Assembly (NCBI RefSeq): GCF_963678635.1
Contig: NC_087062.1
Coordinates: 7,304,193 to 7,368,192, forward strand
Length of the DNA: 64,000 bases
Reading direction: 5' to 3'
Source: Symsagittifera roscoffensis
Lineage: Eukaryota > Xenacoelomorpha > Acoela > Convolutidae
Part shown: positions 33,805 through 43,913 of the stretch, one piece after another
Layout of the letters: every line of letters starts with the position of its first letter
Numbering within the stretch: position 1 is the first letter of the stretch
Notes under the pieces: generated by a model
What the model was told of the DNA's origin: nothing
Database searches by the model: none
Seen by the model: the letters and a program-made list of their open reading frames with translations, nothing else
Program-made: the position numbers and the translations under genes

Positions 33805-34206
33805 CAAAGTATAGAGAAAGTTGGTAAGGGATAACAAATTGGTGACTTTTTCTTTGCGCTCCCGAGCCAAAAATTAATTCTTCTTGTAAATTCTGCACAA
33901 TTGCAAAACTTAACACTGAAACAAAACCTGAAAAAAATCATTCATTTTTTTCTATGTTCATTTGCTTTGTGTTTTTTTTTCTTGAAAAAATGGTCTCTGT
34001 GTCTCTGTGATCATGAAAAATTGGTTGTAACTTTTTTTTTGTTTTCTAGCCGGAGAGATGAGCGGTTTGTTTTTCATAAGTGAGAAAAACGCGACGGCGA
34101 AAATATTAATTGGAAACTGAGAAAACATGAATTACGCGATAAGACTTTCAACCTTTTTTATTATATTCTATTCGATTGTATTTTAATTAAAGAAAAACAA
34201 AGTACT

Positions 34207-34736
34207 AACAAGACTGCTCGTATCAGGGCGAATCCCTGAATGTTCCGACTGCCTTTTAAGGTTTATGGAGCAGTAAAAACACACACAAAAAAAATAAATT
34301 TAATAAAATAAAAGGAAAATTTTTTTTTCTAAAATTTGATTTTTTTTGAAAATTATTCCCCCACACGCCATATAAAGTGCAAAAGGATAGATTTCGCTCC
34401 TTGTAACAAATCAATTCTTTCAGCTTCTTTCAACCAATTTGGAACGATTTCTAAGACGGATTAAATCTCCGCTTACGCATTATTAGCGCGAAATATATCG
34501 CGCGTTAATTGTCCCAAATTGGTCAGAATGGCAATCTTTAAACCCCCATAACTTTACGAAAAATGATCACAGGTAAAATATCTTTTCAAATTTAAGCTCA
34601 GGACAACAATACCTTTTGAATGATATAAAAAAATTCCGCCAAAAATGGCTAGTTAAAAAGTCGAAATTTGTCTGAAGAAAAAAAAACCCACCCTGAGCAC
34701 AAATATTCCGTTACTTTCGTATCGAAAGTCGGAACA
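34207..34736 (-). mobile_element. HL-1 repeat, well preserved
   Basis: Both terminal hairpins are recognisable; the 3' loop reads CAGGGCGAATCCCTG, with one mismatch in the stem. Confidence 0.95.
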
Positions 34737-37113
34737 AAAACGGAATTGCATTCAAAGAAGTTTTCTCCGTTTGTTTCTGACTTCTTGTCAAAGATTCCAA
34801 CTTTTTCTTCTTATTTTTTTTTAAAATGAGCAATTTTAACAGTCATTTCCCGACCGCGCGCAAAACTGAAATTCAATTGACACTGAAGATCTCCGTGGAA
34901 AATTGATGAAACAAGTTGCGTAAAATAGACTTAAAAAAACAATATGATAACCAGAAATAAATGGGAAAGGCCATCCCTTAACTTGCTAATGATCGCAGCA
35001 CAATTCATAACATGATTTCAATTTTACTAACTTGTTAATTACTGTCACGTAATGCAGGGGTTGAGATTGATACAATTTGGTTAGAATTTTTTAAAATTGA
35101 TATGTGAGTCAAGAAAAACTGATAAAAAAAGATAAACATTTTCCATTTATTGTAGTGTATTGTCCACCCCGTGGCAATTCAAAACACTTAAAAGCATTTG
35201 GTGCGGGCTAACAGCGACTCCGTTTAAATCATTGGTGTGCAAAAAGATAATCTGCCTTGAAGAATTTTCAACCAAATCACTTGCATCTTCTGTCTGATAA
35301 CATAATTGGTAACATTTCAAGAGCTTACGGGTGCGAATAATTTAAACAGGGAATTTCCAACCACATTACTAAGCATGCGTGACTTCGTTCGTCTTTAAAA
35401 AAACTAGGAAAATTATGAAAGCCAAGACAATTAAGAACTAGTTGTTAAGAAATTTAGTTATAAATAGAGACTACGAAAAGCCGGAAAGCCCAAAAGGCCT
35501 GGTAAATATTTGAAAAAGGTGTCATTTGAAATGTAAACAGCTTACCTCCACGGAAATAAACAATCGGTCTTGAAAACTCCTTCCCATTGTTCTGTCGTGC
35601 TCTCTTATTATTCTCAAACTGCGTTTTCAGGTCACTTTTTTGAGGTCACAATTTTGATCCACCATCTTATAGCAATTAACACCGTTTTTTCTTCAAATTT
35701 TACGACAGGTCTTATAGACTGCAAATCAATTGTGCTGAAAATTGTTTCTTTTTGAGCTTTGGTTTTTTAATTGACAGGGGTATGTTTGATTTTTGTCGGC
35801 AGGTTGTCAATTATTTTAAAGTTATTTAAAGTAAGTGAGTTTGAGAACGAAGGAAATAAGCCTGATTAGATTGCATATCCGGAGATTACTCCAGTTTACC
35901 GACCGAAATCTATCCCCCTCAATCTGACAAACAGATAAAACCAGCAGTTTTCATGTAAGTGTTAGCAATAATACAATAATATTGGAGCACAAGTTATGAA
36001 TTGATTTTGAAACTGGCAACTTTTGCCTGCTCGCAGTTTGAGGGATCAAAAAGTTAGTGGACAGTTGGCGTCAAATAAAAACCAAACACTTAGCTATCAA
36101 CCAAAATTACCCCCTCTTGTTGGTTTAAGGCGACTGATTGATTTAGCAGCGTGACCTCATTGTGAAGATTTATATCAGCTGTCGAAAAGAAAGATCCGGC
36201 TTTTGAAACTAACGTGACTTGAATCCAAGAGTGATTCATCAAGAGTGGGAAGTTTCCATGGTCCATGATTAAAATATCCAGAAGCCTTTATACTTACAAA
36301 TGCTTCAAAGGACTGATTTTCTTTGAATATTTGGGGTGGGTTTATAAGGGGATTTGTTAAACTCCTCTATGCTTTTTACCAGTCAATCTGCAATTTGAGA
36401 ACAGAGAAATATTCCGATCAAAAAAAAATCAACAGTAGGAAAACTGGGAAAGAAAATATCTCTTCAAAAATGAAATTACGACTAAAAGCTTTTTAGCAAA
36501 CTCTCTTCATTGGCGGCAAAGAATTCTATGTACTTAAAATTGGGTAACAAAATGCCCACCATTGTTTATAGATCCTCTGACATTTGAGGCTGGTCGAAAG
36601 AAGCAATTCTCATGTTACAGAAATAATTTTATTGACGTTTTCTGAGCTTTCATAACATTATTCAGGTATATTTTGGTGGGTTTGTAAACACGTAGACGCC
36701 AATTCTGATCTAAGTCAGGGAATCTTTGAAAATTTAGCGAATATGTAAGCACTCTGACGTTAATGATGCTCTAAAAACCTAACCATAGTCAAAGATTCAA
36801 CCTACTAGGAGTCACATTTTAAAACTAAACCAAAAGCTGGCTCTGCCGGTATTATTTTTTGTTAAAAATGCATTGTGAGAAATTTCAATAGCTGTTACGT
36901 TTGGACATTTGATTGTCGATAGAAACTGTACTCGAATCAGACGTTCTTGGAAATACAAACAAGCTTTGGAGAGTATACAGTAAAGTCTGAGAGACTATAA
37001 TGTTCACACAAGCATTGATTGCATCATTGGTCATTGTTTGAGACCAAAATTCAACAAAATTTCTTTGAACGCCGTGTGCCATGTTGGAGGTCTGCGATTT
37101 GAGTCTAGACAAT
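34737..37113. other. no gene or repeat recognised
   Basis: Longest repeat-free stretch of the first 40 kb. Frames are short and unconvincing (for example 35570-35755). Could be intron or intergenic DNA. Confidence 0.4.
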
Positions 37114-37360
37114 CGCGACCACGTTCAAGACACGCCCAGAATTTCGCAACCAAATTTTGGCCTGTACAGACTTTCGCGACCGAGAATTGATATTTCAGAC
37201 ACTCGCAATCAATAAAAAAAATCTCTCGCAACTTTGATTCGTTGCAATTTTCACGACCAAGGTGGAGACGGCGCGACCCAAACTTTTCTGTGGGATCCAG
37301 ACTTTTGCGTTTTTATAACATACGTTCGCAACAATCGGAGTCAACCTTTTTGCGACCCAG
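37114..37360. repeat. degenerate minisatellite
   Basis: Variants of 'cagactttcgcgacc' recur at about 37114, 37137, 37167, 37196 and 37300, spaced about 23-30 bp and then more widely, with related 'tttttgcgaccc' and 'tttttgtgacc' near 37350. The short open frames here come from the repeat. Confidence 0.45.
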
Positions 37361-37510
37361 GGAGTGACCTTTTTGTGACCTTATGTGCAGAGCTTCCAGA
37401 CTCAAACTGTCAGTGAAGTCATCAAAAAACACAACCTGCGCCTTCTCAAATCTTGAAGTTGTTGGAACAAAAAGTTTTAAAAATTTTTTTTCTAATTTTT
37501 TGGCCTCCTA

Positions 37511-38161
37511 ACCGTACCTATTGCATGCTCTAACTCAGATCTAAAATAATCTTTTTCAGATCTAGTTTTCAGACAGGAGGTTATGAAATGTTAAAAATAC
37601 GAATGATTACTTTAAAAACGGATTACTTCGGGTTTAATTTCAGATGTGAACTTTTTGTTTTTCATGGTTTTTTCAAATCTGAAAAATTGTATGTCAGAAG
37701 TTAATTTCAGATCTGAAATTTCGTTTTTATTGGTAATTTCTGGTCTGAAAACATAAACAATTCCTAGAAAAATTTTGTTAGTTTTTGCACGTCCATACTA
37801 AATAGCTTCAGCAAGCTACTAGCAAATACTTGTAGGATGTTTTTACCGGTTATTAATTTAACAATAATTGACTATTTTAGAATGACTATTGCAAAAACAG
37901 CAAAAAATGCAAGTTCAGCTGTTTGCTCGAAGTGAATATGTTATAATATAAGAAACGGTTTATTACATCTAATTTCAGATCTGAAACTTTGTTTTTCATG
38001 GTTATTTCAGATCTTAAAATTACTATTTCAAATCCAAATTTCGGACCTAAAATTTTAAGAGATCATCATCAAAGATCTAAAATAACAAATTTCAGATCTG
38101 AAAATCAACTTGTGCAAATAAATAAAATCAGATCTTGTATAGAAAACTCACTAGGTGCGTT
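37511..38161. mobile_element. TIR element with AGATCT arrays, copy B
   Basis: Left ACCGTACCTATT, right complement AACGCACCTAGT, with TA on both sides (37509-37510, 38162-38163). It ends 'cagatcttgtatagaaaac', as copy A ends 'cagatcttgcatagaaaat'. It has split a unit of the 40655-42080 duplication family at 'cctcctaa'. Confidence 0.65.
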
Positions 38162-38219
38162 TAATAATAGTTTCCTTGATATCAGGCTCAAACCATTCAT
38201 CTATTGTTACCAAAAAATC

Positions 38220-38611
38220 GGTGTCCCACTCTTTAACCCTACGATATTTAACCCCCTCTGTTTACACCCCCTATATTATAACCCCGTAACATGATAACCC
38301 CACAACAATTTAACCCCCTTTAAATGACGATAATTTATTTCAAATTAAGTCCTTTTTATAAGTACAGGAGTAATCCAATTAAGCTTACTAATTGAGGCCT
38401 GAACAGCTAGTCTTAATTCACTTGATGCCTAAAAAGGATTACAAAACAAACCTTTAGCTTCAGCACTCAAAATGTTACCCGCACTGGCTTTTAAAAAAGA
38501 AGAAGAAATAGGAAATTCATACGATAAAATACTGGAGGAAATTCAAATAGTTTGCGATCGCAACACCAAAAAAGGGGGTTACAAAACACGGGGTGATAAG
38601 CTTGGGAACCC
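38220..38611. mobile_element. TIR element with 8-bp target duplication, TAACCCC-rich
   Basis: AAAAAATC flanks both sides (38212-38219 and 38612-38619). The left end GGTGTCCCACTCTTTAACCC pairs with the complement of the right end, GGGTTCCCAAGCTTATCACC, and both lead into TAACCCCC. The left arm repeats TTTAACCCC-like words at 10-15 bp. No coding frame. Superfamily not assigned. Confidence 0.65.
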
Positions 38612-38929
38612 AAAAAATCATATGTGACTAGTCTCAGAGAATTTTTTTTGCATGTATATCACATGAAACCAGATGGCTTTAAGTGTCTGCGTTTTAATAT
38701 TAATCAATAGCATTTAATATTTTTTCGGTGCTTGCAAAAGTTTAATTTTTTAAAATTAAAAATGCGTTGTAGAAAAAATGAAAGATTCCACTCTTCGGCT
38801 TTTACTCATTACTTCTTACTCCGTAAATCTCGTTTCTGTTCCTCAAAAAAAACTAATTGAAAAGAACATCTGATTAAAAACTGTTTTTGCATGGTGTTTT
38901 GAAAATTTCTTTTGTTTCAATTCTTTTAT

Positions 38930-39459
38930 TGTTCCGACTTTCGATACGAAAGTAACGGAATATTTGTGCTCGGGGTGGGTTTTTTTTTCTTCAGACAAGT
39001 TTCGACTTTTCAACTAGCCATTTTTGACAGAATTTTTTAAAATCATTCAAAAGGTATTGTTGTCTTGAGCTTACATTTGAAACGATATTTCACCTGTGAT
39101 CATTTTTCGTAAAGTTATGAGGGTTTAAAGATTACCATTTTGGCTAATTTGGGACAATTAACGCGCGATATATTTCGCGCTATTAACGCGTAAGCGGAGA
39201 GTTAGTCTTAGAGATAGTTCCAAATTGGTTGAAAGAAGCTTATTTGCCATAATTGATTTGTTACAAGGAGCGAAATCTATTCTTTTGTAGTTTATATGGC
39301 GTAAGGGGGGATGATTTTCATGGAAAAATTTCAAATTTTAGAAATAAAAGTTTTCTTTTCATTTTATTTCATTCGATTTTTTTATGTTATTACTGCTCCA
39401 TAAATCTTAAAAGGCAGTCTGAACCTTCAGGGCTTCGCCCTGATACGAGCAATCTTGTT
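38930..39459 (+). mobile_element. HL-1 repeat, in tandem unit 1
   Basis: Full length, with intact 5' hairpin and intact CAGGGCTTCGCCCTG. The frame at 39253-39510 is HL-1 sequence, not a gene. Confidence 0.95.
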
Positions 39460-39579
39460 TCACATTTACTCCGTAAATCTCGTTTCTGTTCCTCAAAAAA
39501 AACTAATTGAAAAGAACATCTGATTAAAAACTGTTTTTGCATGGTGTTTTGAAAATTTCTTTTGTTTCAATTCTTTTAT

Positions 39580-40109
39580 TGTTCCGACTTTCGATACGAA
39601 AGTAACGGAATATTTGTGCTCGGGGTGGGTTTTTTTTTCTTCAGACAAGTTTCGACTTTTTAACTAGCCATTTTTGACAGAATTTTTTTATATCATTCAA
39701 AAGGTATTGCTGTCTTGAGCTTACATTTGAAACGATATTTCACCTGTGATCATTTTTCGTAAAGTTATGAGGGTTTAAAGATTACCATTTTGGCTAATTT
39801 GGGACAATTAACGCGCGATATATTTCGCGCTATTAACGCGTAAGCGGAGAGTTAGTCTTAGAAATAGTTCCAAATTGGTTGAAAGAAGCTTATTTGCCAT
39901 AAGTGATTTGTTACAAGGAGCAAAATCTATTCTTTTGTAGTTTATATGGCGTAAGGGGGGATGATTTTCATGGAAAAATTTCAAATTTTAGAAAAAAAAG
40001 TTTTCATTTCATTTTATTTCATTCGATTTTTTTATGTTATTACTGCTCCATAAATCTTAAAAGGCAGTCTGAACATTCAGGGCTTCGCCCTGATACGAGC
40101 AATCTTGTT
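39580..40109 (+). mobile_element. HL-1 repeat, in tandem unit 2
   Basis: Nearly identical to the preceding copy, including shared variants such as 'gcgtaagggggg' and 'gagcaatcttgtt', which differ from other HL-1 copies. Confidence 0.95.
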
Positions 40110-40654
40110 TCACATTTATTGGCGGGCACAAATGGTCGAATTCAGATGATAAAATTCAGTAAGCAAGGTTGATTTTTGCTCACGCAACTTGGATTGGTAT
40201 CATGTTTTATTGAACTTTCACTGCATTTTGAGCTCAGCAAACTTCTATACTACTGAATTAAAATAACCGGATGAAATTAATTTAATCAAAAAAAAGTCCA
40301 ACTAGTTTTTCTCAAACTGGGTTAACTTTGGACAAAAAATGATGAAGACAAAAACTGCAAAAATTTTTGCCATCATTTTTGGTGCAAATCAAATTGCGAT
40401 AATTTAATTCAAAATCATGTCTCTGAAAAGAGTCAATTAATATGACTCAAAACCATTGAGAGAAGCAAGTAAATTAGTATAATAAAAATTCTAATTGAGT
40501 CTGCTTCTTTTAATTTTGCACCAAATAAAGTGACCGATTTTAAGAGCATAGTTTCAGTTTGATAAATCGAAAAATGAATTGCAACCTAGAAGCCTCTTGT
40601 TTATACCCTGAATCACAATTGAAAAGGTGATTTGACTTCTGGGACTTTTCTTAG

Positions 40655-42080
40655 AGTCGACAAAGTCCATCAAAAAACAATACAACCAACGTGAGTTGGT
40701 CGGAACAAAAAATTCAATTATTTTTTGTTTGCCTCCTAATGATGGTCAGGTTCCTTGATATCATATTCCTTGAACCATTCTTTCAATATTGAGGAAGCAA
40801 ACTAATTAAACACAACTGTCAAAAACTACTTCTCCGTACAATTAAGAAAAGCGCGACGTTTAAAAAGCCCAGTATCAACGAATGCTTTCACCAAAACGTT
40901 TTAATGTGCATTTTTTAATAAATCTCTACGGAAAAAAGAATTGAGTTTCACAAAAAACTCATCATTAGCAATGAATTCGACAACTTTTAGCTGTATAAAA
41001 ATTGCTATTATAATTGTAAAATTGCTAGCTGCTTACAAAATGCTGATTATTTTTCAAATTGAATCCAATTCTTATTTTTTAATAACTAGATTAAAAACTT
41101 TTTTGCAAAACCTGAACAATTTATATGTATAAAATACCAATTTTTGCCATAAAAAATTTTAAGGATTTGTTCAAAAAAATCATACCAAAAAATTTAGAGC
41201 GATGTGATGTTTTGGTTTTTTTTTGGTTTCTGTTTTTGTTTGATTTTTTTTCGCCGATGAAGCAAGGAAATATTACCACTGTTTCTGTTTTCTTTCTGTT
41301 TTTCTTAACTAAAATGAGCGGGCCTGGCAAATTTGATTAAACATAACGTCAAACAGTTTTTTCAAAAATTTTGAAATGTTTTTGTTTATTCCTCGCCCCC
41401 ACTGTCACATCCAGCCCCAAAACCCAACATCATTGCTGAAAGATAAAGATGAAAACTTTCCTTGCAAAACTGGATAGACTTTTTCGCAAAACGCGATCAA
41501 GTTTTTTTGAACAAACAACGCAATTAAAAAAGCTTCAAGGTGATTTGAAATTTGAGTTCTGCGAGCTTGCTTTGGAGTGGTGAAAACCTGTCGTAAATCA
41601 AAACAATCTACGTCTAGATCAATAGCAATTCCTAAATGGTCAGAACAAAAAGATCAAAAGATTTTTATTTTCGTTCGCCTTCCAATAAGGTTCAGGTTAT
41701 ATAATAGATTAATTGAATCATTCAATTTAATTCAAATAAAGGCAAAACAAGGAGCGTTGATGTTCATAAAAGATTCCTTGAATATATTGAGTGCAACAGT
41801 GTTTTTGTTTCAAAAAACTATTGCAATTATCAGGGTTTATTTGGATCTTTTGCCTGAAGTTTTCAATATCTAAGTTGTAATTTTTTACACATTTTATCAA
41901 TATGTGCAGAAAATATCAATTTTTTGCCATTAGAATTTTTCAAGAATACAAAAAAAAAACATAACACGCGATTATTAAAAACTACGATAGGAAGTTCTGA
42001 CATTTTCGCATTTCTCAATATTTTTTTGCAGAAGAAGCCATGAAATAAGACCACTGTTTTTGTTTTTTCAACAATTTTTC
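40655..42080 (+). repeat. old tandem duplication, unit about 0.75-0.93 kb
   Basis: 40700-40760 (ggtcggaacaaaaaattc, gcctcctaatgatggtcagg) matches 41636-41700, and 41130-41310 (aaataccaatttttgcca, aatattaccactgtttctg) matches 41900-42065. A third relative is at 37420-37510, interrupted by the AGATCT element. 40210-40450 resembles repeat D. No coding frame is conserved between units. Confidence 0.5.
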
Positions 42081-42871
42081 TCGTTTTTCGATTAGCTGTG
42101 CTGGAAAAGTTTTTAGCGCAGCATTTAAAAGAGCATTTAAGAGAGATTTTTCCGCCCCCCCCCCTGCCAGTGATGGAGAACGATAAGGAGAGGACAGTTA
42201 AAATTGGAAGTTGTCATATTGTTGTGAAATTTATATACAAAAAAAACCTCTGGCCAATTTTAATGAAAACGCACAGCATCAAATCAAATCAATCAATTTT
42301 ATACACAAAAATCAAACAAAACTTCGTACCTCTTGTGATACAAAACAAAGGTAGCATGAAAATTTCGAAAAAAAAATTGACATCAAAACCAAACAAACCG
42401 GTTTAAAACACACATACACACTGTTTGCTTATTAGACGAAAAACAAAGCCTCGCAACTGACATGATATAAAAAACCCAAAAACCTATGAAGCCGATTAAA
42501 AAACGGAGAATGAGTTTTTTTTTTCAACCAACATATGACAACTTTCAAATACAAAGGGTGTTCAAACGAGAGGCTTGATCCAAACTTGTCTTTTGCTTGA
42601 CTAAAGTACAGATTTGACGATTCAAAATACATTAAAGGTTGTGTGAATGAAATGATTTCCGGGAAAATAATACAATGACCCGGTTGCACTAACCATGATG
42701 ATCGCAAAGATAATTGATGCAAAAAATGGCTTGCATCTGAATTCTAGATATGCTCAATGAACCAGGTAGATATTTACGCTGAATTTAGTTACAAATATTA
42801 ATGAAAAAATAGGCCCTCCTTTGAAAAAAAGTAACAAACTATTGAACATCTTACTTTTATCCGTCTTTTAG

Positions 42872-43076
42872 AACTGTTAAAAAACTCGAAACATATCTGA
42901 ACTTGGTCGAGCAAAGTCAAAGAACACTTTTTTGGATCGAAAAAGTCGAACTAAGCCATAGTTTGATCGAGAAACTCGGAACAAACCGTAATTTGGTCGA
43001 ATATGTGGAAATTTACCAAAACTTGATCGAAACGGTCGAGATTTACCATATTTTGGTCGAGAAAGCTGAAACTTAA
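42872..43076 (+). CDS. possible exon with 30-bp (10-codon) repeats
   Basis: After an acceptor-like TTATCCGTCTTTTAG the plus strand is open to TAA at 43074-43076. TTGGTCGA/TTGATCGA occurs at 42903, 42933, 42963, 42993, 43023 and 43053, spaced exactly 30 bp, so the translation repeats every ten residues (VEIYQNLIETVEIYHILVEK). It is rich in Leu, Ile, Val and Glu and probably helical, but the period is ten, not the seven of a classical coiled coil. Downstream, in the same frame after the stop, is HLDAECTQLKLLKI. Either a host terminal exon, a broken coiled-coil gene or a minisatellite that happens to be open. Confidence 0.35.
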
Positions 43077-43330
43077 ATCAAACACCTCGACGCTGAATGT
43101 ACTCAGTTAAAGTTACTGAAAATAATCGTAGCGAAAAGATTGCTGAAATTCTGAACAAAGAAGCCGCTTTTGATACCAAAGATGTCGCAGAAGTTCATAG
43201 TTAGATGACAGTGTTTTCTGTTGTGAAATTTTGGTATAATTTGAGTAACGTTTACTCGCAGCGTCCTGTATTATCCACAGGATCTAAGAGCTTGTTCTTC
43301 AGAACCAATTGAAAAGAGTTTTTATATAAT

Positions 43331-43365
43331 AACAAAGATAACCGGTTACTGAGCAAGTAGCTCAG
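43331..43365 (-). mobile_element. HL-2 3' terminus with swapped stem pair
   Basis: AACAAAGATAACCGGTTA followed by CTGAGCAAGTAGCTCAG. The usual stem CTGTGC/GCACAG is here CTGAGC/GCTCAG: both bases of one pair have changed and pairing is kept. Confidence 0.65.
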
Positions 43366-43408
43366 TCTTAAAAAACACAAAAAGAATTTCACAAGTTTAA
43401 TATTTGAG

Positions 43409-43706
43409 CAGGGGCGGATCTAGGTTCTTCTCGAGGGAGGGATTTTCAAGGTTGACTAGATAAATTTCAAGCTCTCCCAAGGCATTAAAAAGACCCTGTT
43501 TTGTGTCGAATTTTCTGCGCCGCAGGCAAAATTTTGAAAAAAGGGTTAAAACCGGAATTTTTAGGCCCTTTTTGATTTATTGGCGCACATCCCCCACAAA
43601 ATTGATATATATTGCATCTCAAAATAGTGGGAGGGGGGGGTATTGGGGGACCTTTTGAGTCGGCAGCTGGTCGAACTCCTGAGTGCCCCCCTTAAATCCG
43701 CTGGTG
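43409..43706. mobile_element. hAT-like MITE
   Basis: TIRs CAGGGGCGGATCTAGG and CACCAGCGGATTTAAG (complement of right). The flanks TATTTGAG / ACTATAAG keep only four of eight bases, so the target duplication is worn. It lies 43 bp from the HL-2 terminus. Confidence 0.75.
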
Positions 43707-43913
43707 ACTATAAGTACAAAATTACAATTTTTTTCAGTTCGGTAACCAACTGAAAAGCACACAAAACAACACAAAAACAAAACAAAATGAGAGAGAGAGA
43801 GACAAAGACTGAATTGATAAAATGGTCAATAAAGCAGTGCACATTCTATCCCGTGCACAAAATTGAACAAAACAAATTTTTATCCGACTCAACCTTGAGC
43901 TAATAAGAGTAAC

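Larger units (their letters stand above)
38818..40118 (+). repeat. recent 650-bp tandem duplication
   Basis: The interval from 'ccgtaaatctcg' at 38821 is repeated exactly 650 bp later at 39471, ending at 40118. I count about ten differences by eye, so it is recent. Each unit carries about 110 bp of upstream flank, one HL-1 copy and 8 bp of downstream flank. The junction shows TTA microhomology. Confidence 0.9.

Noticed and set aside
33648-33941. 97-codon minus-strand frame
   Set aside because: It covers the right half of the hAT-like MITE at 33394-33804 and has no recognisable protein features.
38222-38325. Possible interstitial telomeric repeat (TTTAACCCC words)
   Set aside because: The words belong to the arm of a TIR element with perfect 8-bp duplications, and the spacing is irregular.
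39253-40172. Two matching open frames (about 85-89 codons) at 39253 and 39903
   Set aside because: They lie within the two HL-1 copies of a recent tandem duplication; similarity reflects the duplication, and the frame is closed in other HL-1 copies.
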